A stretch of 64,000 nucleotides of DNA from Cyclobacterium amurskyense (GCF_001050135.1 NZ_CP012040.1:1550001-1614000), one strand, 5' to 3'. Shown: positions 36,776-44,809, counted from the stretch's first letter. Notes: generated from the letters alone by a model not told the origin. Numbers and translations: made by a program.

Positions 36776-37144
36776 TTATTTTTTTACCCTGATTTTTTCT
36801 TTAATCCTTGCAGATTTACCATGTCTTCCTCTCAAGTAGAACAATCTTGCTCTTCTTACTTTACCTTCTCTCAATACTTCGATTTTTTCGATGCTTGGAG
36901 AAATAATTGGGAATATTCTTTCTACACCAATACCATTCGAAATTTTCCTTACGGTAAAAGTTTCGCCATTTGTATTGATATTTTTTCTTTGGATAACGGT
37001 TCCTTGAAACTGCTGAACTCTTTCTTTAGCTCCTTCAGTAATTTTCACGTGAACGTTGATGGTATCACCAGCCTTAAAAGATGGGAATTTACTTCGCACA
37101 TCTTTGTACTCCTGTTCTACGAATTTAATAAGTAGTTCGCTCAT
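36776..37144 (-). CDS. rplS: Large ribosomal subunit protein bL19
   Basis: A 122-residue bL19 with the characteristic FKAGDTINVHVKITEG and QQFQGTVIQRKN blocks and the basic C-terminal segment RRARLFYLRGRHGKSARIKEK. Length is normal for the family. It sits at the 30S-50S interface. It is the last gene of the classic operon rpsP-rimM-trmD-rplS. Confidence 0.97.
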   Translation of the reverse strand: MSELLIKFVEQEYKDVRSKFPSFKAGDTINVHVKITEGAKERVQQFQGTVIQRKNINTNGETFTVRKISNGIGVERIFPIISPSIEKIEVLREGKVRRARLFYLRGRHGKSARIKEKIRVKK

Positions 37145-37192
37145 TGCTTTACTATTTTGCTTATCGCTTTTATGGATACTTAGTAAGCACCC

Positions 37193-37921
37193 TTAATTAT
37201 CGTTTTGTTCTATATTATTATCGTCCCTCTCTTTAGAAATGCCATCATTCATTAAATCTGGCCTTCTTTCATGAGTCCGACGTACCGATTGATCAAACCT
37301 CCATGACTCTATCTTGGCAGCATGTCCTGACAGCAAAACCTCTGGCACTTTCCATCCAGCATAATCTGCTGGCCTAGTAAATACTGGAGGTGCTAAAAGA
37401 CCATCCTGAAAAGAATCTGTCAAGGCAGAAGTCTCATCATTCAAAACCCCTGGAAGCAACCTGATTATGGCATCAGTAACAAGTGCAGCAGGAAGTTCAC
37501 CTCCCGAGAGCACAAAATCACCAATACTAATCTCCTTGGTAATGAAAATCTGCCTTACTCTTTCATCTACGCCTTTATAATGGCCACAGAGAATAATTAG
37601 GTTTTTTTTCAATGACAAGGCATTGGCTGTCGATTGATTGAAAGTTTCACCATCAGGTGTCATATAAATGATCTCATCGTAATCCCTCAATTTCTTCAAG
37701 GACTCGATACAATTGGCAATGGGCTCGATCATCATGACCATACCAGCACCACCTCCAAAAGCATAACCATCTACGGTCTTTTGCTTACCAATACCATAAT
37801 CTCTTAAATCATGTATTTCTACCTTGGCCAATCCTTTTTCTTCGGCCCTTTTCAAAATTGAATGTGAAAAGGGACCTTCAAGGAGACCGGGTAAAACCGT
37901 TATGATATCAATGTGCATCAC
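37193..37921 (-). CDS. trmD: tRNA (guanine37-N1)-methyltransferase
   Basis: A 242-residue TrmD. It has the N-terminal DIITVLPGLLEGPFSHSIL, the trefoil-knot SAM site LILCGHYKGVDERVRQ, and the catalytic segment SIGDFVLSGGELPA. It methylates G37 in tRNAs reading CUN, CCN and CGG codons, which prevents +1 frameshifting. Two Met codons occur at the start (MMHIDI). It lies 3 bp after rimM and 48 bp before rplS. Confidence 0.97.
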   Translation of the reverse strand: MMHIDIITVLPGLLEGPFSHSILKRAEEKGLAKVEIHDLRDYGIGKQKTVDGYAFGGGAGMVMMIEPIANCIESLKKLRDYDEIIYMTPDGETFNQSTANALSLKKNLIILCGHYKGVDERVRQIFITKEISIGDFVLSGGELPAALVTDAIIRLLPGVLNDETSALTDSFQDGLLAPPVFTRPADYAGWKVPEVLLSGHAAKIESWRFDQSVRRTHERRPDLMNDGISKERDDNNIEQNDN

Positions 37922-37924
37922 CTA

Positions 37925-38455
37925 TCAATCTTCCAAGTAAATGTCAATCAAGCCCTCAGGCAAATGACAGAAAACTTTTTTTTCTGCCTTATCAACTTTT
38001 TGTATGATTCCGTCCTTTATGGGGATAAGTACTTCTTTACCCTTGTATTCCATACCGATCAAATCCTGGGTCTCCATATCATAGATTACCTTAACTTGAC
38101 CCAACTCGCCTAGCACTTCGTCGACCACCATGAAATCCACTAATTCATGGAAATAATACTGATCATCTTTAAGTTTTGGAAGAGCTGTTGATGGAAGGTA
38201 TAAAGCCGAACCAACCATGGGTTTTACCTGATCGATGTGATTAAACTCCTCAAACTTGGCTAAAAACCTGCTATTGGGTTGGGGCACCATGTGCTCCAAA
38301 ATAAATGGAACCAAGCGGTTTCCATTCTCTACAAAAACATGTCCTAAACCTTCGTAATCTTCCGGATAATCAACATCAAGAACCAACAAAACCTCTCCAT
38401 GTAATCCATGAACTTTGGCAATATGGCCCAATTGGTAACAATTGTCTTTGTTCAT
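37925..38455 (-). CDS. rimM: 16S rRNA processing protein RimM
   Basis: A 176-residue RimM with the N-terminal domain (QLGHIAKVHGLHGEVLL) and a C-terminal PRC-barrel (YYFHELVDFMVVDE then PIKDGIIQKVDKAEKKV). It assists 30S head maturation and binds S19. It sits between rpsP and trmD, as in most bacteria. Confidence 0.95.
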   Translation of the reverse strand: MNKDNCYQLGHIAKVHGLHGEVLLVLDVDYPEDYEGLGHVFVENGNRLVPFILEHMVPQPNSRFLAKFEEFNHIDQVKPMVGSALYLPSTALPKLKDDQYYFHELVDFMVVDEVLGELGQVKVIYDMETQDLIGMEYKGKEVLIPIKDGIIQKVDKAEKKVFCHLPEGLIDIYLED

Positions 38456-38470
38456 GGTATTTGATCAGTT

Positions 38471-39079
38471 TTATGCTTTTTCTTCAGGAGCATCTTCGCC
38501 AGCGGCAGGAGCTTCTCCTTCAGCAGGGGCTTCAGCTACAGGTGCATCAGTTGCTTCAGGAGCTTCTGGTGCGGCAGCGGCTTCAGCAGCTTTAGCTTCA
38601 GCATCAGCTGCAGCTTTTGCAGCATCTTCTCTTTCTTTGATCGCGTCAAGACGGGCTTGATTTTTAGCAGTCTCTGCTTCCAATGCAGCCTTTTTAACAC
38701 TTTCTTTAGCAGACTGAATTTTCTCAACCTTGCTAGAAATAGCTTTTTCTTTACCATCTAACCAAGCCTGGAATTTCTCATCCGCTTGCTCTTGGGTAAT
38801 TGCTCCCTTTACAACACCAATTTGAAGGTGTTTTTTCAACATGACTCCACGATAAGAAAGCATGGCTTTCACAGTATCGGTAGGTTGCGCACCATTCATC
38901 AACCATTTCAACGCTCGGTCGTTGTTGATGTTTATGGATGCAGGATCAGTATTTGGGTTGTAAGACCCGATTTTCTCGATAAAGCGTCCATCACGTGGAG
39001 CCCTAGCATCAGCAATTACTACATCATAGATGGCCATTTTTTTACGACCTCTACGTGCTAATCTGATTTTTACTGCCAT
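38471..39079 (-). CDS. rpsP: Small ribosomal subunit protein bS16 with long Ala/Glu tail
   Basis: The start is the ATG at 39077-39079 (MAVKIRLARRGRKK), although the frame is open 39 bp further upstream. Residues 1-80 are a normal bS16 domain (IGSYNPNTDP, LMNGAQPTDTV). The remaining 120 or so residues form a helical segment followed by a low-complexity Ala/Glu/Pro tail. E. coli bS16 has 82 residues; extended forms are usual in Bacteroidota. It is the first gene of its operon. Confidence 0.95.
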   Translation of the reverse strand: MAVKIRLARRGRKKMAIYDVVIADARAPRDGRFIEKIGSYNPNTDPASININNDRALKWLMNGAQPTDTVKAMLSYRGVMLKKHLQIGVVKGAITQEQADEKFQAWLDGKEKAISSKVEKIQSAKESVKKAALEAETAKNQARLDAIKEREDAAKAAADAEAKAAEAAAAPEAPEATDAPVAEAPAEGEAPAAGEDAPEEKA

Positions 39080-39135
39080 ATTATATTGACTTTTAGTTAA
39101 TTGATGGAACCCGTCCATCGTTATTTTTTGGACTG

Positions 39136-39143
39136 CAAAGATA
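39136..39143 (-). promoter_or_regulatory. Bacteroidota -7 element for the rpsP operon
   Basis: Read on the minus strand the sequence is TATCTTTG, a perfect TAnnTTTG match, 56 bp before the rpsP ATG. A TTTTTG lies only 12 bp further upstream, closer than the usual -33 element. Confidence 0.55.
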
Positions 39144-39314
39144 AGCTAATAATATCAAAAAGAAGAATAAGACTATATTTTATTTGCGTAATAGCAAAAT
39201 TATGGTTTAAATTGCGGTGTTTTTGAGGGGGAAAGTCTTCAAAAACATGCTCAAATGGCTTAATCACTTGTTAGCCAATAACAAAGAAGCAGTTATTTGA
39301 ATTTTATAATACTA

Positions 39315-39386
39315 GGCCTCGTAGTTCAATGGATAGAATAGAAGTTTCCTAAACTTTAGATGCAAGTTCGATTCTTGCCGAGGCCA
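39315..39386 (+). tRNA. tRNA-Arg (anticodon CCT)
   Basis: The 72-nt gene folds as a standard cloverleaf: acceptor GGCCTCG/CGAGGCC (seven pairs), D stem GTTC/GAAT, anticodon stem GAAGT/ACTTT with loop TTCCTAA (anticodon CCT at 39348-39350), and T arm GCAAG-TTCGATT-CTTGC. CCA is not encoded. The 3' part from 39374 is also the left copy of the attachment-site repeat, so the T-arm end and acceptor 3' strand were probably restored by the integrated element. Confidence 0.95.
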
Positions 39387-39430
39387 CAAAAAACCCCATT
39401 TACAATTCGTATTTGGGTTTTTTGTTTTTT
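39374..39430 (+). repeat. Left attachment site (attL)
   Basis: The first 32 bp are identical to 47582-47613, then come two single mismatches in 25 bp. It includes the tRNA 3' end and the terminator-like hairpin AACCCC...GGGTT. This copy has GGGT where the right copy has GGGG, so its terminator stem is weaker than the right copy's. Confidence 0.92.
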
Positions 39431-39431
39431 G

Positions 39432-39450
39432 GGGGACAGTTTAGGGGGCA
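39432..39450 (+). repeat. Possible integrase arm site, left
   Basis: GGGGACAGTTTAGGGGGCA closely matches GGGGACAGTTTGGGGGACAC at 47445-47464, in the same orientation. One copy lies just inside each end of the element. Their position suits arm-type integrase binding sites; this is inferred. Confidence 0.45.
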
Positions 39451-39518
39451 GTCTACAGGGAGAAAGGGGGGGGTGTATCCCTTGCCACTTCATTTATTAT
39501 GGGCTTAAAAAACCTCAG

Positions 39519-39572
39519 TTTACTTAGTTAGTCAGTGATGCGCATAGGGGTTTAACAAAGTAACTAAGTAAA
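39519..39572. repeat. Inverted repeat near the left end
   Basis: TTTACTTAGTTA (39519-39530) and TAACTAAGTAAA (39561-39572) are perfect inverted repeats around 30 nt. The TTAGTTAGT core recurs in the hairpin at 43254-43299. It may be a terminator, a recombination-directionality site or part of a replication region. Confidence 0.5.
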
Positions 39573-39611
39573 TCCCATTCTTATTCTTAAAATATTATCG
39601 AAATGGTAAAA

Positions 39612-40346
39612 TCAATGTTTTATACATCTCACTGAGTGCCCCCATTCTTTGGAGTACCCATTATACCCATAATCATCTACACCTGAAGAAATAATCAATC
39701 CTTGCTTTACAGATTGATTATTAGAATTAATATAGGAATCTGATACCCAAAAATCAGTTATACGCCCCAAATCATAAAAATCACCCCCATTATTCCTGTA
39801 ACCTGATGGATAAGCTGAAAAACCACTTTTATTATTAGCCTTGTCCGATTTAGGCCAAACATCACCATCTTTCTTTATTTTCCTCAAAGCCTCTTTTTTA
39901 TCTCCTAAAAAACTCATCATTGTATCAAAGTCTAACTTAGTTGGTATCCTCCAGCCATCTGGACAACAATTTCTTTGATCTGCAATGGCATACCAATTGT
40001 AAAATTTCCCGTGAAATTCATTATTTAAAGGATCGTTTTCGTAATAACTCCACCCTGGCTTAATCACTTCTGGAACATTTAAAGGTCTTCCCCATTCTGA
40101 ATTTGACCTTAATTCTTGGATTGGATCCCCATTAGAGAAAGAAGTAGTTTTCAAATTTTCAGCCATCCAAATTTGATTCCCAATCTTAATAGTTAGGTAC
40201 TTATTTCCATCAAAATCATAAAGCTCTCCATACTCAGAAGTTTTAGGTGGCTCTGCTAGACAAGAAAAAAACACAAGTATTACAAGGTATTTACAGTTAT
40301 TAACAACCTTTAAAAAAACGTTCTTTAAATCTTTAGGCCTTCCCAT
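39612..40346 (-). CDS. FISUMP-domain lipoprotein
   Basis: About 244 residues if started at the ATG at 40344-40346; the frame is open to 40421 but that would overlap the next gene. A hydrophobic segment precedes LVFFSCLAEPP, a possible lipobox. The mature part is a Fibrobacter succinogenes major paralogous (FISUMP) domain: YDFDGNKYLTIKIGNQIWMA, then NWYAIADQ, DGWRIPTKLDFD and a terminal GHSVRCIK. Such proteins are surface lipoproteins of unknown function. It is the last gene at the left end of the element and may be cargo. Confidence 0.8.
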   Translation of the reverse strand: MGRPKDLKNVFLKVVNNCKYLVILVFFSCLAEPPKTSEYGELYDFDGNKYLTIKIGNQIWMAENLKTTSFSNGDPIQELRSNSEWGRPLNVPEVIKPGWSYYENDPLNNEFHGKFYNWYAIADQRNCCPDGWRIPTKLDFDTMMSFLGDKKEALRKIKKDGDVWPKSDKANNKSGFSAYPSGYRNNGGDFYDLGRITDFWVSDSYINSNNQSVKQGLIISSGVDDYGYNGYSKEWGHSVRCIKH

Positions 40347-40405
40347 AAATTTGCTGTGATTTTTTAATTTAGTACATTGAACAAATTGATAAGCCAAATT
40401 GATAA

Positions 40406-40630
40406 TTAAACAATAACCCATTCAATTTCTGAGATTGAGTAACCAAATACCCTACTTATCAATTCTCTTTTTTGTTCTTGCTTGATTCTTTCCTCCTCAT
40501 TTGAATAAACCCACTCTTTAGGGGCAATAGCCTTGCCATTGATAAGTAAGGATTCCACCTCCTTTTTTGCTATGGATTTCTCAAAATAGGCCTTTACAAT
40601 TTGCTCTTTATCATTCCGGGAAACTGCCAT
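40406..40630 (-). CDS. Small paralogue 3 of a tandem trio
   Basis: A 74-residue protein that overlaps the preceding gene by 20 bp. Its N-terminal segment EQIVKAYFEKSIAKKEVESLL aligns with the N-termini of the two genes before it (KGxIxKxEAxxLLK pattern). The C-terminal part is Glu/Arg-rich and unlike the others. No known domain is recognised. A helix-turn-helix-like role is possible, given the shared helix-turn-helix spacing. Confidence 0.65.
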   Translation of the reverse strand: MAVSRNDKEQIVKAYFEKSIAKKEVESLLINGKAIAPKEWVYSNEEERIKQEQKRELISRVFGYSISEIEWVIV

Positions 40631-40847
40631 CCAATCTAATTAAAGGATTAATGATACCGATTTTTTCCAAGCCATCCACGTAAATAGATAGAGGACTTTT
40701 TTTCGGTTCCTGAATGTAAAAAATAGGAATCTCCTGTTTTAAAAAATCCCTCTTCAAACATTCTTTCGCCTCCACTTTGCTTATAATACCCTTATGAAGT
40801 GCCTTTAATACTTCTTTTTTGAAATTAATATTAGGGTCTTTTTCCAT
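40611..40847 (-). CDS. Small paralogue 2 of a tandem trio
   Basis: A 78-residue protein that overlaps the gene before it by 17 bp and the gene after it by 20 bp. Its N-terminal VLKALHKGIISKVEAKECLKR is the best match to paralogue 1 (ILIALKKGGIAKVEASQLLK). The remainder is unrelated. The serial overlaps indicate translational coupling. Function unknown. Confidence 0.65.
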   Translation of the reverse strand: MEKDPNINFKKEVLKALHKGIISKVEAKECLKRDFLKQEIPIFYIQEPKKSPLSIYVDGLEKIGIINPLIRLDGSFPE

Positions 40848-41055
40848 TACCTAAAGTAACAATTCTAATAAAATGATTTTTCAAATCTGGCACCTTTGCC
40901 AATAGTGCCTCGATTGGGTCAATCTTCTTTGGAGCACGGCTTAAATCCAAAAGGACTATGCCATTAGATTTAAGTAATTGGCTTGCCTCCACTTTAGCAA
41001 TACCCCCCTTTTTTAAAGCTATTAAAATGCCCTGTTTTGCTTCTTTATTCATCAA
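40831..41055 (-). CDS. Small paralogue 1 of a tandem trio
   Basis: A 74-residue protein whose start overlaps the DUF5681-like gene by 11 bp. The N-terminal helix pair (GILIALKKGGIAKVEASQLLK) is shared with the two following genes, while the rest (PIEALLAKVPDLKNHFIRIV) is specific. The trio with its serial overlaps looks like a rapidly diversified small-protein family of the element. No known domain is recognised. Confidence 0.65.
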   Translation of the reverse strand: MMNKEAKQGILIALKKGGIAKVEASQLLKSNGIVLLDLSRAPKKIDPIEALLAKVPDLKNHFIRIVTLGNGKRP

Positions 41056-41329
41056 CGATCCTGTTTATTAAAATATCCAGTTCCTCGTCTGTCATGCTAT
41101 CAAAATTAAGTTCCTGGTTATGGGTGGTAGTTTGCAGTTTAGGCAACAAGTACGGCAACAAATCTGAAAGAAATTTTAAACGGTCTTTTGCCTCCAGGGC
41201 TTCCAAATCTTCTTGTATAGCCTGATAGTTGTCATCAAACAGTTTTTGAATTAAGTCCCTCATTTGGGTATTAATTTTGTTTTTAGCCCCCTTTGGTCTA
41301 CCCGGATTTCCCTTTTCAAATTTTGCCAT
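41045..41329 (-). CDS. DUF5681-like small protein
   Basis: A 94-residue protein that begins FEKGNPGRPKGAKNKI, the signature of DUF5681-type proteins, which are common in prophages and integrative elements and often lie near phage packaging or replication genes. The rest is helical (LIQKLFDDNYQAI, LLPYLLPKLQ). It leads the overlapping operon of four small genes. A terminase-small-subunit-like or DNA-binding role is possible but not shown. Confidence 0.75.
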   Translation of the reverse strand: MAKFEKGNPGRPKGAKNKINTQMRDLIQKLFDDNYQAIQEDLEALEAKDRLKFLSDLLPYLLPKLQTTTHNQELNFDSMTDEELDILINRIVDE

Positions 41330-41339
41330 ATTAACTAGG

Positions 41340-41711
41340 TTATTTAATTGGATTGGGGTAATTCTCTATCCCCACAAATGAAACCCTATAAGTAATATCT
41401 ACCCCATTCCCATCATACAATTTGAACTCATTAACACTAGATAAAACATTATCTTCATTATTAGGATTTTTAGAAGAATGAATTTTTTCGGTTGTCTTCC
41501 AAGCCCAAACATAAGCTGATGAATCATCAATAACATATTTATTATTTAAAGTAAGCGTATCTCCAAATTCTCTACCAAAAGCTTTAGTAATCTTTGAATC
41601 TTTATCTGAGTACATTTGAAAAAAATAGGTTGGTGTAATTTCTACAGTTTTTTGTTTATTACATGATAAAAGAATTACAGGTAAAACCATTAAATAAATT
41701 ATCTTTTTCAT
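41340..41711 (-). CDS. Small lipoprotein of the element
   Basis: A 123-residue protein with the signal MKKIIYLMVLPVILLSC, a clean lipobox with Cys17. The mature part has no recognised family; it contains a mid segment TLNNKYVIDDSSAYVWAWKT and is acidic. It starts about 107 bp after the primase-like gene and is followed at 10 bp by the DUF5681-like gene. It may be cargo acting at the host envelope. Confidence 0.7.
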   Translation of the reverse strand: MKKIIYLMVLPVILLSCNKQKTVEITPTYFFQMYSDKDSKITKAFGREFGDTLTLNNKYVIDDSSAYVWAWKTTEKIHSSKNPNNEDNVLSSVNEFKLYDGNGVDITYRVSFVGIENYPNPIK

Positions 41712-41818
41712 ATTTGAATATATTTATATTAAATTAATATTTAACGGTTTACTATAAAACTTAACTCCTCTCCGTATTTTAGCCGTAATTTACGAAATTT
41801 TATTAGGTTTTGAGTTAA
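41712..41818. other. Short intergenic region in the element
   Basis: This 107-bp AT-rich gap separates the primase-like gene from the small lipoprotein gene. It contains only scattered TTAAT-type motifs and probably a promoter for the downstream small genes, but no clear consensus was found. Confidence 0.3.
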
Positions 41819-43219
41819 TTAATACCCGTTTATTGCTCTGTATTTTTTAAGAAGTTCTTTGTTTTTAAGTATCGCTCGGCTTGGAATCTCACAATCTCTA
41901 ATTTTGTCTTTAAGGCTTGATTCCCTTTTATTTTCTCTTCTAATATCTTGGATAACTTTTCTAATCTTATATCTAGTTGATTCAATCTTTTCTTCAATTC
42001 TTCTGTATTCATTACTCTTGTCATAGCTGTAATTATTTAAAGTTTTCGACTTAGGAATCTGGCTTACAAAACCAGTATCATAATTAAATTCTTTCCATGC
42101 ATCCCCCTGATATTGTGGAGACTTACTTTCAGCTTTCAAATAAAATTCTGTTACATAAAAACCAATTCCCATGACTTCATATACTGTAGACTTGGGGATA
42201 TAAAATATATCTTTCCCTTGCCAAATCTTAAATGCCTTTTTTGAATAATCCTCTATGTTAGAAAATGGCACAAATAGACATTTAATTGGTGGAGGATCCA
42301 CCGGATATTTAAACCCATCCTTTATCCCATCTCTGATTGCTTTAATTTCTTTCTTTTGGACAGCCTCAGGGTCTATGCTTCCATATTGTGCTAAGTAATT
42401 GCTAATTATGCTTTCCTCCAATGATGGGGGCAAATACCCTCCTACAATAAGCCCACCTGCCAACCGTGCATATTTTAACCGTGTACCGTGCCTATCTCCC
42501 GGCATGGCTTGTGATATCCGAGATAAAATCCAGCTTTCTAACCTCTGGGATTTTCCACCCCTGTTTGAAACAAACTTGCTTTCAGGGTTGATTTCTGGAA
42601 CCGTGACAGGCTTTTTTAATATGGTAAACTGTTTTGCCTCATGATTAAAATAACCGTTCAAATCGTATGAATAACCCCTTAATGATGCAATACTTTTCGG
42701 CTTATCATCCAATTCGATCCCCCATGTATTTAGGAAAATATCAAACAGTGATTCAAAGTAATCCTTATGGTTTTCTGGCTCCGGGGGAATAGGAATCAAG
42801 CCCCAAAAACCCCGGCCTGATGCAGATAGTCCTAAATATGCTATCTGTGATAGTTTTGACAGTTCGGGTTTCAAGTCATCCCAATTCGATATTTCAAGGT
42901 TCATTTTTGTTTTAGTTTCAGGATCTAAGTCAATCTGAATAAATCCTGAATGCTTCACCAATTTGTTTTGACTTCGATATGTAAAAAGTCCACTTGGTGT
43001 GATGCATGGCAGTTTTGCTTTTAATTCATACATTTTACCCTTATCATCCTGTGACCTGATAAAATCAACTCGCTTTTTGTATTTAGTTGAATTTAGCCAA
43101 CCCAACAAATTGACTGTTTTCGGTTTTGATGGGGTATTGTAATTTTCAAAACAACTGACTTCTATATCTAAAATTGATTTCATGACATTATCATTATAAC
43201 TTTGTAACTTGGTCTGCAA
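41819..43219 (-). CDS. BT4734/VirE-N-type replication protein
   Basis: A 466-residue protein with the N-terminal BT4734-like/VirE-N domain (about 20-200). Typical blocks are FIQIDLDP (acidic metal site), AYLGLSASGRGFWGLIPI and SLRGYSYD. The middle (about 210-330) has HGTRLKYARLAGGLI, the helical module usual after this domain. The C-terminus is coiled coil and basic. Such proteins lie next to RepA-like ATPases in many Bacteroidota elements and are thought to be primase-like initiators. It follows the ATPase gene by 87 bp. Confidence 0.82.
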   Translation of the reverse strand: MQTKLQSYNDNVMKSILDIEVSCFENYNTPSKPKTVNLLGWLNSTKYKKRVDFIRSQDDKGKMYELKAKLPCITPSGLFTYRSQNKLVKHSGFIQIDLDPETKTKMNLEISNWDDLKPELSKLSQIAYLGLSASGRGFWGLIPIPPEPENHKDYFESLFDIFLNTWGIELDDKPKSIASLRGYSYDLNGYFNHEAKQFTILKKPVTVPEINPESKFVSNRGGKSQRLESWILSRISQAMPGDRHGTRLKYARLAGGLIVGGYLPPSLEESIISNYLAQYGSIDPEAVQKKEIKAIRDGIKDGFKYPVDPPPIKCLFVPFSNIEDYSKKAFKIWQGKDIFYIPKSTVYEVMGIGFYVTEFYLKAESKSPQYQGDAWKEFNYDTGFVSQIPKSKTLNNYSYDKSNEYRRIEEKIESTRYKIRKVIQDIRRENKRESSLKDKIRDCEIPSRAILKNKELLKKYRAINGY

Positions 43220-43306
43220 CTTGTTTAATCAAGTAACCAAGTCAGAATTTTATCTTAGTTAGTTGGTTATAACCCTATATGGCCATCCAACTAACTAAGT
43301 ATGTTA
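43220..43306. other. Candidate control or replication region with inverted repeats
   Basis: The gap between the ATPase and the BT4734-type gene holds CTTAGTTAGTTGG (43254-43266) and its exact complement CCAACTAACTAAG (43287-43299). Just upstream are ACTTGGT (43207-43213) and ACCAAGT (43236-43242), another inverted pair. The same TTAGTTAG core appears near the left end at 39519. The cluster could be an origin, an operator or a processing hairpin. No T-run follows, so a plain terminator is less likely. Confidence 0.5.
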
Positions 43307-44458
43307 TTACTGATTAAGCGTATAGTACTGGTTTGGACTTCTTAATTTTCCATTTCTTTTTATCCAGTTTCTAGACAGGTAATAAGTCCTAAATTCCTTT
43401 GCTCTGGTATTCCCTATTTCAAAGATTGTTTTCAACCCGTCTACTAATTCACCACCTTTGATTTCATCCCCAAGATCCTTAAATATTTCTTGTAATTTCG
43501 CCTTATGGTATTCAGGTTCAATTTCACTTGGGGAAAGCGTTTTTTTGCTTTTAGTGTCCACTTTCTCCCATCCCTCCACCAATTCAGGCAAGCCATTTTC
43601 ATTCACTGTGAATGCGAAAATTCCAGGCTCTCTGTCCCTACAAAATTCAGGCTCCACCACAGATATTTTTTTATTCTGAGGATCTAAGGAAACGGAAAGG
43701 ACAGTTTCAGCTTTATTTACTAATTCAGTCCCTAAGTGGCCACGTGCGTTTTCATCTCTTTTGTTCTGATGCAAGACAGTGATAATATGGATATTCTTTT
43801 GTTCTGTCCACTTCAGTAAACATGAGGCTATCTTTGTGGCTTCCTCTTCATCATTGATTGAGTTTACCAAATCCCTTACTCCATCAATAGCCACAAATCC
43901 CAAATTAGGTTCAGTATTGATATAATATTCAATTATTTCCAGTCGTTCTGAAGGGGTGAATTGTCTCAGGCAGTAGCATTCTAAATTTACCGGGTCTTCT
44001 ATACCTAAAATATTGCAAACCCTGTGATAGAACATTTGAACGTGAAACCTAGCTTGCTCTGAATCAAAGAATACCACCTTTGATTTTTCGTCAGGCAGTA
44101 ACCCTTTGAATTTTCTAGCTACCGTAGAATTTGCAACCAAAGCCGAAAGAAACAAGACAAGACTAAAAGTCTTTTTGGTTTTTGCTTTCCCAATTATCAA
44201 AGAAAAATTCCCTAAAGTTCCGATTATCCCCTCTATTACCCCATCAATGATGGATAAACAGACCTGTGGTTTTTTAATCTTTTCTTTCGGATCAATTTTA
44301 GAAGCTTTCAGCCATTCTTTGACATGACTTGTGTTGTCTATTGGTTTCGGTGGCTTAGGATCAATAGATGGTAGTTTTGGGGTGTTTTCCAGTCCTTCAC
44401 CCAAGTGATTTAAATCAGTAATGGTTTTGATTTTCACTTGTCTTTTTTCTAGTTCCAT
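43307..44458 (-). CDS. RepA-like AAA ATPase
   Basis: About 383 residues from the ATG at 44456-44458 (MELEKRQ); the frame continues 75 bp further upstream. A P-loop variant (IIGKAKTKKTFSLVLFLSAL) lies near residue 90, a Walker B-like VVFFDSEQ near 130, and a third motif is ITVLHQNKRDENARGHLGTE. These resemble the RecA-fold plasmid helicase RepA/KaiC group. It probably unwinds the element origin during replication. Its start overlaps the 94-residue gene by 44 bp, with a G7 tract just before the ATG. Confidence 0.85.
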   Translation of the reverse strand: MELEKRQVKIKTITDLNHLGEGLENTPKLPSIDPKPPKPIDNTSHVKEWLKASKIDPKEKIKKPQVCLSIIDGVIEGIIGTLGNFSLIIGKAKTKKTFSLVLFLSALVANSTVARKFKGLLPDEKSKVVFFDSEQARFHVQMFYHRVCNILGIEDPVNLECYCLRQFTPSERLEIIEYYINTEPNLGFVAIDGVRDLVNSINDEEEATKIASCLLKWTEQKNIHIITVLHQNKRDENARGHLGTELVNKAETVLSVSLDPQNKKISVVEPEFCRDREPGIFAFTVNENGLPELVEGWEKVDTKSKKTLSPSEIEPEYHKAKLQEIFKDLGDEIKGGELVDGLKTIFEIGNTRAKEFRTYYLSRNWIKRNGKLRSPNQYYTLNQ

Positions 44459-44699
44459 GCCCCCCCTTTTTTGTGATTTCCTTAAATTCCTTTGATTTGA
44501 AATAGACTTCCAACAAAAAGTCGGTGGCATCAATTATGGCCATGTTACCAACTTTACAAACGATGGAACCAATAATTTTGGAATTGTGCCAAAAGGTAAA
44601 TTCTGCAAGTGATGGCTTTACTAAAACAACTTCCGTGTTAAAAGAAACAATGGATCCACAAGGGGCAAGCCTTGTAATAGGAATCTTATACTTTTTCAT
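44415..44699 (-). CDS. Small unknown protein overlapping the ATPase gene
   Basis: A 94-residue protein with no recognised domain. It has a hydrophobic centre (SIVCKVGNMAIIDATDFLLEV) and a basic C-terminus that ends inside the ATPase gene. The 44-bp overlap and the A6-G7 tract before the ATPase ATG suggest translational coupling, and possibly slippage that could join the two frames. Other than position between the excisionase-like and ATPase genes, nothing points to its function. Confidence 0.6.
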   Translation of the reverse strand: MKKYKIPITRLAPCGSIVSFNTEVVLVKPSLAEFTFWHNSKIIGSIVCKVGNMAIIDATDFLLEVYFKSKEFKEITKKGGHGTRKKTSENQNHY

Positions 44700-44809
44700 A
44701 GGGATTTAGCGGTTTTTGTGAAACATAAAGCCCAAAAGTTGGTATCTTTGAATACTGCTTTTGATTCGATACCTAAAGCGGTTCTGGCATTAATTGGATC
44801 TAATCCGAT

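Noticed and set aside
38305..38660. Ala- and Leu-rich plus-strand frames opposite rpsP and rimM
   Set aside because: They are antisense images of the low-complexity tail of bS16.
41830..42024. A 64-codon minus-strand frame inside the BT4734-type gene
   Set aside because: It is an out-of-frame overlap with the longer gene, with no start signal or domain.
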